Source: Pseudanabaena sp.
GTDB lineage: Bacteria > Cyanobacteriota > Cyanobacteriia > Pseudanabaenales > Pseudanabaenaceae
NCBI GenBank assembly: GCA_003249035.1
Contig: QBMK01000012.1
Location: 41,542-105,541, forward strand
Length of the DNA: 64,000 nucleotides
Direction: 5' to 3'
Positions within the stretch are counted from its first letter, which is position 1. Each line of letters starts with the position of its first letter. Positions 9,302 through 17,760 of the stretch are shown here, piece by piece. A program made the position numbers and the translations under genes. The notes under the pieces are model-generated. The model did no database searches. It was not told the origin of the DNA and saw only the letters and a program-made list of their open reading frames with translations.

Positions 9302-9404
9302 ATACCAAAACACAAAATGGCTACGCCATTTTGTGTTTCTAAAACCCTTACTGGGTTTGGTCTTTAATTCATAAAAGTGTCGGCACACTTTTGTGAATTG
9401 GTAT
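9302..9404 (+). repeat. 103-bp interspersed repeat, copy A1
   Basis: Starts ATACCAA and ends TTGGTAT. It contains a hairpin with apex AATGGCTACGCCATT, a conserved middle (AAAACCC then ACTGGGTTTGG) and a second hairpin (AAAGTGTCGGCACACTTT). Same organisation and length as the copies at 17348, 42756 (inverted) and 55886. Confidence 0.9.
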
Positions 9405-9463
9405 GAGTTAAAATTATTGAGATTGTGCAGACTAAATGCGTAAATTTATGCGAAGGGACAAAC

Positions 9464-10249
9464 ATGACTTTCACATTAGATCCATCAACCGATCCTGTTA
9501 CACTTCCCGACCATACGCAACTTCCCGAATCTGATGGTACGTTTGTGAAAAATTTTCAAGAGCACCCGCAAAGTATCTTGCTCACAGATTCGATTGAGCC
9601 GATTTTGCAAAAATACCATCCCGATGGACAATATGTGATCGGGCAGGATTCGGGCATATATTGGCGGATGACGGAACCTCCTGAAAAGGGTGCAGAAGCC
9701 CCTGATTGGTTCTATGTGCCGAATGTTCCGCCGACATTAGATGGTCAGTCTCGACGTTCATATGTGCTTTGGCAAGAATTTATTGCACCGCTGATCATTT
9801 TAGAATTTGTGTCTGGCACTGGCAAAGAGGAACGCGATCGCACGCCTTGGACGGGTAAATTTTTTATCTATGAGCAGGTGATTCGTCCTGCTTTTTATGG
9901 CATTTATGAGGTTCAGAAATCAAGTATCGAGCTATATCGCCATGTCACAAATCATTTTGAATTAGTCGCTGCAAATGAAAGAGGTCATTTCCCAATCGAA
10001 GAGTTAGGCGTGGAGCTTGGCATTTGGCAGGGAGTTTACCAAAATTCGGAACTGCCTTGGCTGCGCTGGTGGGATGCTAATGGCAATCTGCTGTTAACAG
10101 GCTGGGAAAACTCTGAACAAGAAAAGTTAATTGCTCAACACGAAAGGTTAATTGCCGAGCAGGAGCGTCATCGGGCGGAGCAGGAGCGTCAAAAAAATGA
10201 GATCTTGATCGCCCAACTACTCGCTGCGGGGATTGAACCTCAGTTATAA
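9464..10249 (+). CDS. Uma2 family (DUF820) restriction-endonuclease-fold protein with coiled-coil tail
   Basis: 261 residues from the ATG at 9464, preceded by GAAGGGA; a GTG at 9425 in frame lacks a site and would add 13 residues. The core has the Uma2 pattern: [44 protein letters not shown] (the D-E-K-like catalytic region) and FFIYEQVIRPAFYGIY. Residues 215-255 form a charged coiled coil (EQERHRAEQERQ). Uma2 proteins are numerous in cyanobacteria; nuclease activity is assumed from fold and the role is unknown. It ends in a 6-bp tail-to-tail overlap with cobT. Confidence 0.8.
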   Translation: MTFTLDPSTDPVTLPDHTQLPESDGTFVKNFQEHPQSILLTDSIEPILQKYHPDGQYVIGQDSGIYWRMTEPPEKGAEAPDWFYVPNVPPTLDGQSRRSYVLWQEFIAPLIILEFVSGTGKEERDRTPWTGKFFIYEQVIRPAFYGIYEVQKSSIELYRHVTNHFELVAANERGHFPIEELGVELGIWQGVYQNSELPWLRWWDANGNLLLTGWENSEQEKLIAQHERLIAEQERHRAEQERQKNEILIAQLLAAGIEPQL

Positions 10250-11302
10250 CTGGGCTTCGATCGCACTCAACAATTTCTCTTGCGTCCAATTTTGATATAA
10301 ATGCGCCGCGATCGCTGCTCCACCTGCGCCAACACCTTCTTTGACAAAACCTTGCTCATAGGCTCGCAACTGCGGAAACTTAGACTTAGCAAAACTTAGC
10401 TGTGTGGCTAGTAAAGGCACATCTTGCACAGCTAGGGCTAGATCGACAGTCTTACCTGTGGGATCTTCGGCAACCCATCGGGTTGTGCCTGCAATAATCG
10501 CATTAGGATTCCATGTGAGATTTTGGTGGACTGCGATCGCTCTTGCTAATGCGTATACCGCTAACATTTGAGTGCCACCCGCGAGTAATACCCCTGCATG
10601 ACGACTGGCGGCGATCGCCATTCCAGCCACCGCAATTTGCATGGGATCGCCCACGGCAGCCACAATTTCAAATGGAGTGGCTGTTTGCTCTAGGTGTTGT
10701 AATCCTGCTTGCACGATTTCCCACTTTTGAGCATGGTTACAAGTGGAATGAGAGCTATTTACTTTATCTTTGGCATCAATTCCTAATGCTGTCAGCACCG
10801 CTAAAGCGGTAGTTGTCCCACCGACTACGCATTCACTCAAGATTACATAAGCGCCTGATTGGGATAGTTTTTCGCCCCATACTAATCCTTGGACAAATAA
10901 TTGCAACACAGTTTCAATAGGCAAAGCTTTGCCTGTACTTAGACACTTTGCTGGTAATCCAGAGAGGGAGATCGCTTGAATAGTCGGTGCGATCGCTAAA
11001 CCAGCATCAAAAATAAACAGCGGCAATTCTTGGGCGGCGACAACAGCACGGGAAATTAAGACTGGTGAGGCTCCTGCAACTAGGGGGGGCAAAGGGAAAC
11101 TGGTGTTAATTCCCGTTGCAAGAAATTCAGCATCAGCGATCGCTGTATATTTGCGGTCTTCAGGAGTAGCCCCTGCTGCGGAAATATTGGGGATTAATCC
11201 TGTCTCCGTAAATCCCAGCACACAAGCAAATACTGGACGTTTCCCACGATAGTTTTTGAGCCAAGACTTGGCTTTTTTGCGTTGTGTGTAGGTCTTGATC
11301 AT
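10244..11302 (-). CDS. cobT: Nicotinate-nucleotide-dependent phosphoribosyltransferase, cyanobacterial CobT type
   Basis: 352 residues. The protein matches the cyanobacterial/archaeal CobT branch: FACVLGFTETGLIPNISAAG near residues 24-43, FIDAG-like FIFDAGLAI, LSECVVGGTTTALAVLTALG and GVLLAGGTQMLAVYALA in the middle, and EGVGAGGAAIAAHLY near the C-terminus. CobT transfers phosphoribose from nicotinate mononucleotide to the lower-ligand base in cobalamin (pseudocobalamin) synthesis. Its product supports B12-dependent enzymes such as NrdJ at 29-31 kb. Divergent from the transhydrogenase operon; convergent overlap with the Uma2 gene, both stops inside TTATAA. Confidence 0.88.
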   Translation of the reverse strand: MIKTYTQRKKAKSWLKNYRGKRPVFACVLGFTETGLIPNISAAGATPEDRKYTAIADAEFLATGINTSFPLPPLVAGASPVLISRAVVAAQELPLFIFDAGLAIAPTIQAISLSGLPAKCLSTGKALPIETVLQLFVQGLVWGEKLSQSGAYVILSECVVGGTTTALAVLTALGIDAKDKVNSSHSTCNHAQKWEIVQAGLQHLEQTATPFEIVAAVGDPMQIAVAGMAIAASRHAGVLLAGGTQMLAVYALARAIAVHQNLTWNPNAIIAGTTRWVAEDPTGKTVDLALAVQDVPLLATQLSFAKSKFPQLRAYEQGFVKEGVGAGGAAIAAHLYQNWTQEKLLSAIEAQL

Positions 11303-11646
11303 TTAGACTTGTTTGCAAAAGTTATTGAAAGTAAATATTTCTACGGTACTTTCGTTAAGACAGTTAAAGATTATCTGAAGAAGTAGCCAAAAGGGCACAT
11401 GTAGGTTCTTACAATGAAGCTAACACATATAGCAATCCTAAAGAAATTGCTGTGAGTAAGGGCAACTCATGAATTGTCTTTACTTACAGCAATTTATGCT
11501 CGAGAGAGCCGCAATAAAATTTCTATAAGTGTTACTTTGCAACGCTTATAGAAATTTTATTAGTTCGGTTTTAATTGCAAAGTGATGTATCTGGGTTGCC
11601 CGATCATACATTTCGGTAAGTGAAGATAATTGAATAAGGTGCATGA
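11303..11646. other. 344-bp spacer between cobT and pntA, with two hairpins
   Basis: No gene seen. It holds an imperfect hairpin (arms 11444-11460 and 11479-11495, G:T tolerated) and a strong one at 11514-11560. Divergent promoters for cobT and pntA must lie here, but I cannot place -10/-35 boxes with confidence. Confidence 0.6.
11514..11560. repeat. Long hairpin, 20-bp stem
   Basis: The arms begin ATAAAATTTC and end GAAATTTTAT with one mismatch. The apex region GTGTTACTTTGCAACGC closely resembles the apex of the hairpin at 61067-61115. It lies upstream of pntA, not at a gene end. Confidence 0.85.
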
Positions 11647-12792
11647 ATGAAGATAGGCGTAATCAAAGAAATAGAATTTGGAGAGCGTAGAGTCGCTCTA
11701 ATTCCTGAAGTGGTGAGTCGCTTGGTCAAAAATGGTTTGGAAGTCTTGATTGAGAGTCATGCTGGTGAATCATCTTTTTTTGCGGATGCAGCTTATGAAG
11801 AAGTTGGAGCCAAGATTATTTCTGACAAGACTGTTCTGATTAATGAATCAGATATTTTACTAAAGGTAGGTGCACCTCGCGAAGAAGAAGTGAGCATGTT
11901 CAAATCTGGACAAATCGCGATTGGTTTTTTAAATCCTTTAGGAAGACCTGAACTGATTCGCCGCCTAGCGCAACAGGGGGTAACAGCCATGAGCATGGAG
12001 ATGATCCCCCGTAGTAGTCGAGCACAAAGTATGGATGCTCTCTCCTCACAGGCTTCGATCGCGGGCTATAAAGCTGTGCTGATCGCAGCAGCAGCTTTGC
12101 CAAAATATCTGCCAATGCTGACCACCGCCGCAGGTACGATCCCACCTGCCAAAGTGGTGGTTTTGGGTGCAGGTGTGGCAGGGCTTCAGGCGATCGCAAC
12201 CGCGCGTCGTCTCGGCGCTCAGGTCGAAGCCTATGATATTCGTCCTGCGGTGCGCGAAGAAGTGCAGAGCCTTGGTGCAAAATTTATCGATGTCACCTTG
12301 GATGAGGATACGACTGCCGATGGTGGCTATGCCAAAGAAATTTCTGAAGCTGCAAAACAACATGCTCAGGTCATTCTCGCGAAGCATATTAAGGAAGCGG
12401 ATATTGTGATTACCACCGCCCAAGTACCTGGACGTAAAGCACCCGTGATGGTGACTGATGCGATGATCGCCCACATGAAGCGTGGCTCGATCATTGTCGA
12501 TATGGCTGGCGAACAAGGGGGCAATTGTGAAGGGACGATCGCGGGCAAAGATGTCATGTGTCATGGCGCAATGATTATTTCGCCGATCAATCTTCCTTCT
12601 TCAATGCCGATCCATGCTTCGCAAAAATACGCGAAGAATCTGCTCAACCTTCTCAATCACTTGATCAAGAAAGGCGAACTGGATCTTGATTTTGATGATG
12701 ACATTATCAGCAGTACCTGTATTACTCACGCTGGCGAAATTCGCAATCAGCGCGTTAAAGATGCTCTATCTCAACTAGCAGTCGCCGTCTAA
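11647..12792 (+). CDS. pntA: NAD(P) transhydrogenase subunit alpha 1 (NAD-binding, domain I)
   Basis: 381 residues. N-terminal KIGVIKEIEFGERRVALIPE and the Rossmann motif VVVLGAGVAGLQAIATARRL (residues about 171-190), with SMEMIPRSSRAQSMDALSSQ before it, identify the soluble NAD(H)-binding domain I of the proton-translocating transhydrogenase, homologous to alanine dehydrogenase. Together with the two following genes it couples hydride transfer from NADH to NADP+ to proton flow across the membrane. The split into alpha1, alpha2 and beta is usual in cyanobacteria and Rhodospirillum. A short repeat copy and a small hairpin separate it from alpha2. Confidence 0.95.
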   Translation: MKIGVIKEIEFGERRVALIPEVVSRLVKNGLEVLIESHAGESSFFADAAYEEVGAKIISDKTVLINESDILLKVGAPREEEVSMFKSGQIAIGFLNPLGRPELIRRLAQQGVTAMSMEMIPRSSRAQSMDALSSQASIAGYKAVLIAAAALPKYLPMLTTAAGTIPPAKVVVLGAGVAGLQAIATARRLGAQVEAYDIRPAVREEVQSLGAKFIDVTLDEDTTADGGYAKEISEAAKQHAQVILAKHIKEADIVITTAQVPGRKAPVMVTDAMIAHMKRGSIIVDMAGEQGGNCEGTIAGKDVMCHGAMIISPINLPSSMPIHASQKYAKNLLNLLNHLIKKGELDLDFDDDIISSTCITHAGEIRNQRVKDALSQLAVAV

Positions 12793-12860
12793 TATCAAAC
12801 AAAATGGCGTAGCCATTTTGTTTTTTGAAAACCCCTACTGGGTTTAAGTTTTAATTCACA
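12793..12860 (+). repeat. 103-bp repeat family, truncated copy A2
   Basis: Begins at the pntA stop with AATATCAAACAAAATGGCGT, carries the first hairpin (AAAATGGCGTAGCCATTTT) and the CCCCTACTGGGTTT middle, but the second hairpin is replaced by an unrelated one (GAACTTGTTG / CAACAAGTTC, 12873-12902). Confidence 0.8.
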
Positions 12861-12913
12861 TTCAATTGATTTGAACTTGTTGGCACTGAAGTCAACAAGT
12901 TCGTTAAACAACT

Positions 12914-13204
12914 ATGAACGAATCATTAATTAGTGCTCTATTTGTCTTTGTGCTTGCTTCCTTTGCAGGATTTGAAGTAATTAACAAGGTTCCACCAACA
13001 TTACATACCCCATTGATGTCAGGGTCTAACGCCATTTCAGGTATCTCCGTCATTGGTGCTTTGATTGTGGCGGGTAGCGATGTGAATCCCAATCTCTCTG
13101 TGATTTTAGGACTTGTCTCAGTTGTCTGCGCCACGATCAATGTTGTCGGTGGATTTCTGGTTACCGATCGCATGTTGCAAATGTTCAAAAAGAAAGAGGC
13201 GTAA
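12914..13204 (+). CDS. NAD(P) transhydrogenase subunit alpha 2 (membrane)
   Basis: 96 residues, three predicted membrane helices. The sequence FAGFEVINKVPPTLHTPLMS, followed by SNAISGISVIGALIVAG, is the conserved core of the small membrane subunit (domain II, alpha part) that forms the proton channel with PntB. It stands between pntA and pntB, 6 bp before pntB, so these two are surely co-transcribed. Confidence 0.95.
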   Translation: MNESLISALFVFVLASFAGFEVINKVPPTLHTPLMSGSNAISGISVIGALIVAGSDVNPNLSVILGLVSVVCATINVVGGFLVTDRMLQMFKKKEA

Positions 13205-13210
13205 AGCACC

Positions 13211-14623
13211 ATGCTAGAAAATATTTTGGATTATGTCCCGACAGGGATTCAGCTTACCTATTTGGTGGCGGCTTCCCTATTTATGGTTGGTCTCAAACAG
13301 ATGGGATCGCCTGCTACAGCTCGTCAGGGGAATTTGCTAGGCGCGATCGCTATGTTGTTAGCGGTTGTGGCAACGTTGCTCGATAAGCAGGTATTGAGCT
13401 ACAGCTTGATTTTGGTAGCGATCGCGATCGGCTCAGCGATCGGTTCTCTGATTGCTTACAAAGTTGCGATGACCGATATGCCTCAGATGGTTGGCTTGCT
13501 CAATGGTTTGGGCGGTTTGGCTTCATCTCTAGTGGCTGTTGGCGAATATTGGCGGGTAGTCAGTCATGGGTTGACCTTGCCATTGGTCGATAATCTTTCG
13601 ATTACCGCGAGTGTTCTCATCGGCAATATTACCTTTACGGGTAGCATGATTGCCTTTGCGAAATTGCAAGGAATCATGAGGGGTGCACCGATTCGCTTTG
13701 CCTATCAGCAAACCATCAATATTTTGCTGCTAGCCACTTTTGTCTTTGGTGCAGCCATGCTGATTGTCAATCCTGCCGATCTGGTCGCATTCATTGGTAT
13801 TAATATCATTTCGCTCCTAGTCGGTGTATTGTTTGTGATCCCCATCGGCGGCGGTGATATGCCCGTGGTCATCTCGCTGCTGAATTCTCTGTCAGGGGTT
13901 GCTGCTAGTGCCGCAGGCTTTGTGGTGATGAATAATGTTTTGATTATTTCAGGTGCATTGGTCGGCGCTTCAGGCTTGATCCTTACCCAGATTATGTGTA
14001 AGGCAATGAACCGTACTCTTCCCAATGTGCTATTTAGCGGCTTTGGCACAACCTTAGTCACAGATGGTGACGCAGGCGACAGCAGCAACAAAACCGTGAA
14101 AACTATTGACCCTGAAGAATGCGCGATGATGTTGGGCTATGCGCGATCGGTGGTGATTGTGCCTGGCTATGGCATGGCAGTCGCTCAAGCGCAGCACGCT
14201 GTACGAGAGTTGTCGGACATGCTCGAACGTAAAGGCGTAGAAGTAAAGTTTGCCATCCATCCAGTTGCGGGGCGGATGCCAGGGCATATGAACGTGCTTC
14301 TCGCAGAGGCTAATGTGCCTTACTCGCAACTCTATGACATGGACGATATCAATACGCAGTTTGAGAATACCGATGTGGTGTTGATTATCGGTGCAAATGA
14401 TGTGGTCAATCCTGCGGCAAGGACTAATCAAGCTAGCCCGATATTTGGAATGCCGATTTTAGATGTGGATAAAGCTAAGAATGCGATCGTGATTAAGCGA
14501 GGCATGAGTGCTGGTTTTGCGGGAGTCGAGAATGACTTGTTCTATCAACAAAAAACGATGATGTTGTTTGGTGGTGCTAAGGACATGGTTGGCAAGCTTG
14601 CCAATGAACTAAAACAAATTTAA
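13211..14623 (+). CDS. pntB: NAD(P) transhydrogenase subunit beta
   Basis: 470 residues. Residues 1-260 contain about eight membrane helices with the conserved IGGGDMPVVISLLNSLSG; the C-terminal domain III binds NADP(H): VVIVPGYGMAVAQAQHAV, FAIHPVAGRMPGHMNVLLAE, VLIIGANDVVNPAA and KRGMSAGFAGVENDLFY are all intact. Full family length. It closes the operon; a strong terminator follows directly. Confidence 0.97.
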   Translation: MLENILDYVPTGIQLTYLVAASLFMVGLKQMGSPATARQGNLLGAIAMLLAVVATLLDKQVLSYSLILVAIAIGSAIGSLIAYKVAMTDMPQMVGLLNGLGGLASSLVAVGEYWRVVSHGLTLPLVDNLSITASVLIGNITFTGSMIAFAKLQGIMRGAPIRFAYQQTINILLLATFVFGAAMLIVNPADLVAFIGINIISLLVGVLFVIPIGGGDMPVVISLLNSLSGVAASAAGFVVMNNVLIISGALVGASGLILTQIMCKAMNRTLPNVLFSGFGTTLVTDGDAGDSSNKTVKTIDPEECAMMLGYARSVVIVPGYGMAVAQAQHAVRELSDMLERKGVEVKFAIHPVAGRMPGHMNVLLAEANVPYSQLYDMDDINTQFENTDVVLIIGANDVVNPAARTNQASPIFGMPILDVDKAKNAIVIKRGMSAGFAGVENDLFYQQKTMMLFGGAKDMVGKLANELKQI

Positions 14624-14628
14624 CGAAG

Positions 14629-14660
14629 AAAGAGACTCGCTTAGCGAGTCTCTTTTTTTT
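14629..14660 (+). terminator. Rho-independent terminator after pntB
   Basis: Stem AAAGAGACTCGC with loop TTA and GCGAGTCTCTTT, followed by a T run; 5 bp after the pntB stop. Confidence 0.92.
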
Positions 14661-14676
14661 GATAACTAAATTTTAT

Positions 14677-14849
14677 TAGTGTCATGATTTATTCGCGCCC
14701 TCAAATCCCTATAAGACAAGTTGTCCCTGCGTTGCGAGTTTAGGGCAAAGCATTCCCAATTTAAAAGGATCTGAAAACTTATAGATTTCTGTGGGAATGC
14801 TTTGCCACTACGAGAAGATCGTCTGAAGAGCAAATAATCCATGACACTA
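14677..14849. mobile_element. MITE-like element, 173 bp, nested inverted repeats
   Basis: Ends are inverted repeats: TAGTGTCATG at 14677 and its complement CATGACACTA ending at 14849, extending imperfectly to about 20 bp. Inside, GGCAAAGCATTCCCA and TGGGAATGCTTTGCC form a second perfect 15-bp pair. CTAAATTT is present on both sides (14666-14673 and 14851-14858), possibly a target duplication. No coding capacity. Looks like a non-autonomous transposon; the parent transposase is not in the window. Confidence 0.6.
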
Positions 14850-14881
14850 TCTAAATTTGAATAGGAGCGAATTTATTAGCT

Positions 14882-15430
14882 ATGAGTTTTCAACGAATTT
14901 TTGCATTACTTCTTATCGTCTTTGGCACAGCGTCATTGATATTTGCGATGACCAACATTCCTTATAGTCCCTTTGCTGCCATGATGTTTGGAGTTAGTGG
15001 CGTGGTAATGATAGCGATCGCAGTTTTGAGTTATCGTGCAACTAGCATGCTCGACGGAACTCGTGCTGTAGTCTCGTGGATGCTGATCTTGGCAGGTATA
15101 CCGTCGAGTGCCTTTAGTCTGTTTGTAATGTTGATGGGTGGGGATATCTATATGATTATTATGTTGTATGGGTTGCCAGGATTAGCTGCTGGTACTTTGG
15201 GCTGGACATTGCTTAAGCCAAAGTTCCCTATTGTTATGGCGAAAAAGATTATCAGTGGAATTTGCATTACAACTGGTGCTGGGGCTGTTCTTTTCCCTAT
15301 TGTGATTTTGTCTATCCTCGGCACTACAATTGGTTTTGTTTCCATTGCGCCTATTTATGTCATGTCTGGTATAGGACTTGTCGCGATCGGTAGCCAATTA
15401 AGAAGACCTACCAAAGCAAAGCAAAAATAG
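14882..15430 (+). CDS. Small integral membrane protein of unknown function
   Basis: 182 residues, not recognised as a named family. Hydrophobic stretches near residues 5-25, 32-50, 65-88, 90-110, 120-145 and 150-172 suggest five to six membrane helices joined by short loops; the C-terminus is basic (RRPTKAKQK). A purine-rich AATAGGAG lies upstream of the ATG. It stands alone between the MITE-like element and the EAL gene, so context gives no function. Confidence 0.65.
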   Translation: MSFQRIFALLLIVFGTASLIFAMTNIPYSPFAAMMFGVSGVVMIAIAVLSYRATSMLDGTRAVVSWMLILAGIPSSAFSLFVMLMGGDIYMIIMLYGLPGLAAGTLGWTLLKPKFPIVMAKKIISGICITTGAGAVLFPIVILSILGTTIGFVSIAPIYVMSGIGLVAIGSQLRRPTKAKQK

Positions 15431-15485
15431 CTGTATAGCTCTTCCGTAAGTCCCAACTTTAGAAACGTTGAATCTTATCTTTACT

Positions 15486-17117
15486 TTATCGACTCTGAGT
15501 ATGAAGAAATCGCTCAAAGTCTTCAAGCGGCATCGCTCTAGCAAATAGCCACCCCTGTCCGTAACTGACTCCTCTATCCTTTAGATACTGATATTGCGCT
15601 TCAGTTTCTATGCCTTCGGCAACTATTGTTAACCCTAAACGATCGCCAAAATCAATCAAGCTATCCACAATCAGCGAAATCTTGCTGCCATTTTCTAGTC
15701 CCTTGATGAATAGTTGATCTAGTTTCAGTTGATCGATGTCAAGTTTCTGTAGATAAGCAATATTAGAATATCCAGTACCGAAATCATCAATCGCGAAACT
15801 AACTCCCCATTTTTTGATCCGAGCGATCGCATCTGAGACAACTTGAGCCTGTTGCTCGACTAAGCGATTTTCGGTGATTTCAAATGTGATTTTGGATTGA
15901 GCGCGATCGCGTTCTTGCAAAATTTTAATTAGACGCTCTATATCCCCATTATTTAGGTGAGAGGGTGAGAGATTTATGGAAGTGTAAAGGTCTTGAAACT
16001 CTGTTCCTAAAATATTTCGATCTTGAATTACTTTTTCTAGAAGCCATTCAGTTATTTGAATGATCAGCCCTGTCTCCTCAGCAATGGGAATAAAAAGCCC
16101 TGGATAGAGTAGCCCTCTTTGAGGATGTCTCCATCTCAACAAGGCTTCTGAGCCCACACATTGCCTTGTTTGCAAATCTACAATCGGCTGGTAATAAACC
16201 TCAAACTCATTTCGAGAAAGTCCGCATTTTAATTCATAATCTAGGGTGTTGAACTTTCTCACTTGACGGACAAAGAGATAACTTAAAATACCGCTAATCA
16301 ATAAGGTTAGAGGAACGCCGATGATAAATTCTTGCATCCAATAGCGAAGTGCCCACTGACGATCAATCTCTCCTACAATGATCATTTTCCCAACTTTTGT
16401 CGAGCCTGTGACCTGAATTGTATTGAAAGATAGATTCTTGATGTTAGAATTCATGTCTGGCGGCGGAGTCCCAATCGCTACGAGAATGCGCCGATCGCTT
16501 GCCATATATGCAATGTAACCGTTAACTCCTAAATCCAGATCGGGTATAGCTTCTAGAAAGCTTGTGAGAATTATGGGATCGACGAGTAGATACATGAAGC
16601 CTATTTTCCCCGATCCTTTAAGCATCAGAACAATGGATTTCTCTTGCATAAGCTGAGTTCTGCCTATGCCTAAGATTTGGAGGTTGCGATCTCTTGGGTC
16701 AAAGCGATACTTTGAGGGAGATATAGATATTGGTGGGTTTGACACTCCTAAATTAGATAGAGTCAAAAAGCCTTCTGTATTAACAATGCCGAATTCTCTA
16801 AAGCGAAAATCATTGTAAATCTGACGTTGCAGAATATTGATAGCGGTTTGAGTATCCGCATTTTGAAGGTCTAGGTTGCTGCGGCGCATCATGTCCTCCG
16901 CATTCTCTAATAGCAGGTTAGTTTTCTGCGTGGCTACTTTGATGATGCCTTCCAAATTCGCTTTGGTGTATGCGATCGCTTGAAAGTAGGAAATAACTAA
17001 TAGAACAATAGTTGGCAATATGCTAACGACAATAACCCAAAGGGTTGGGTTGCGAAAAATTCCAAGCGAACGATGACCTATTGGATACTTGCGATGAGTA
17101 GAAATACGGCGAGGCAT
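15486..17117 (-). CDS. EAL-domain cyclic-di-GMP phosphodiesterase with periplasmic CSS-type sensor region
   Basis: 543 residues. A basic N-terminus precedes a membrane helix (about 29-50), then a periplasmic region of about 220 residues, a second helix (about 268-290), and an EAL domain from about 305. The EAL core is intact: YYQPIVDLQT, GSEALLRW, FEITENRL, DDFGTGYSNIAYLQ and IVAEGIETE, so it should hydrolyse c-di-GMP to pGpG. The layout is that of CSS-motif EAL proteins, but the usual Cys-Ser-Ser is absent (TLSNLG at the expected place). It is convergent with the preceding membrane-protein gene. ATG at 17117. Confidence 0.88.
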   Translation of the reverse strand: MPRRISTHRKYPIGHRSLGIFRNPTLWVIVVSILPTIVLLVISYFQAIAYTKANLEGIIKVATQKTNLLLENAEDMMRRSNLDLQNADTQTAINILQRQIYNDFRFREFGIVNTEGFLTLSNLGVSNPPISISPSKYRFDPRDRNLQILGIGRTQLMQEKSIVLMLKGSGKIGFMYLLVDPIILTSFLEAIPDLDLGVNGYIAYMASDRRILVAIGTPPPDMNSNIKNLSFNTIQVTGSTKVGKMIIVGEIDRQWALRYWMQEFIIGVPLTLLISGILSYLFVRQVRKFNTLDYELKCGLSRNEFEVYYQPIVDLQTRQCVGSEALLRWRHPQRGLLYPGLFIPIAEETGLIIQITEWLLEKVIQDRNILGTEFQDLYTSINLSPSHLNNGDIERLIKILQERDRAQSKITFEITENRLVEQQAQVVSDAIARIKKWGVSFAIDDFGTGYSNIAYLQKLDIDQLKLDQLFIKGLENGSKISLIVDSLIDFGDRLGLTIVAEGIETEAQYQYLKDRGVSYGQGWLFARAMPLEDFERFLHTQSR

Positions 17118-17295
17118 AAACCAAAAGTGTATTTAAGTATTTAATTGGAGAAAATCTTGTGAATACCATACCATTGATGATACTGACTCTTGGTGATACT
17201 GAAATCACCTTTCTAGCGATTTGCAATCTTATCTGAATTCCATTTTCTTCCGTCTTTCCTTAATCCCAAACCACATGAAGTTTTCCCTATCGTTG

Positions 17296-17347
17296 TAAGC
17301 TACCGAGTGGTATCTCCCGAATCGACGTATATGAACTTTCAGGGGTA
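17296..17347 (+). pseudogene. Short relic matching the 5' part of the downstream mscS gene
   Basis: About 52 bp align without gaps to 18759-18810 of the MscS-type gene with roughly four in five bases identical (shared blocks ACCGAGTGGT and GTATATGAA). The match stops at the border of repeat A3. It looks like the remains of a second copy of that gene's N-terminal coding region. Confidence 0.55.
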
Positions 17348-17450
17348 ATACCAAAACTAAAAATGGCGTAGCCATTTTTAGTTTTTAAAACCCTTCCTGA
17401 GTTTGGTTTTTAATTCGCAAAAGTGTTGTCACACTTTCGTGAATTGGTAT
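17348..17450 (+). repeat. 103-bp interspersed repeat, copy A3
   Basis: ATACCAA at the left end and TTGGTAT at the right end; first hairpin apex AATGGCGTAGCCATT, middle CCCTTCCTGAGTTTGG, second hairpin AAAGTGTTGTCACACTTT. Same length as A1. Confidence 0.9.
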
Positions 17451-17474
17451 AATGTCACATCTGGATAAGGAATA

Positions 17475-17627
17475 ATGACATCTACTTATCTAGAGTTCCC
17501 TACATATGGATATGGGGATTTTGCAGTTTCCTCTCTTTACATCTTTACAAAGGATGTGGGTGTAGCGTTTGTAAACAACCCTACTCGTACCTCTCTAATG
17601 TTGATTGTAGGAAGAGTTGAAGCCTAA
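17475..17627 (+). CDS. Possible 50-residue small protein
   Basis: ATG preceded by GGATAAGGAATA, which could serve as a ribosome site, and a TAA after 50 codons. The product begins MTSTYLEFPTYGYGDFAVSS. No family recognised; it may be a chance frame in a decayed region next to an insertion sequence. Confidence 0.2.
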   Translation: MTSTYLEFPTYGYGDFAVSSLYIFTKDVGVAFVNNPTRTSLMLIVGRVEA

Positions 17628-17760
17628 GTTTGTACTGCTTCCAACATCGCTGAAGTAATAGCAGTAAAGGTTTGCAACCAAACTCGTAAGCCCTACTAAT
17701 TCTTAAGAAACTATTGAATAATATAAAAAAACAGAAAAGTAGTATGTATATTTTAGTGAT

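Larger units (their letters stand above)
17118..17760. other. 643-bp spacer: mscS-like relic, repeat copy A3, possible small ORF
   Basis: The region holds the relic at 17296-17347, the 103-bp repeat at 17348-17450 and a short frame at 17475-17627, each listed separately. I see nothing else. The IS1-family element begins at or before its right edge. Confidence 0.6.

Noticed and set aside
12046..12564. Long open frame antisense to pntA
   Set aside because: Mirror of a strongly conserved gene; product has no recognisable fold and no ribosome site.
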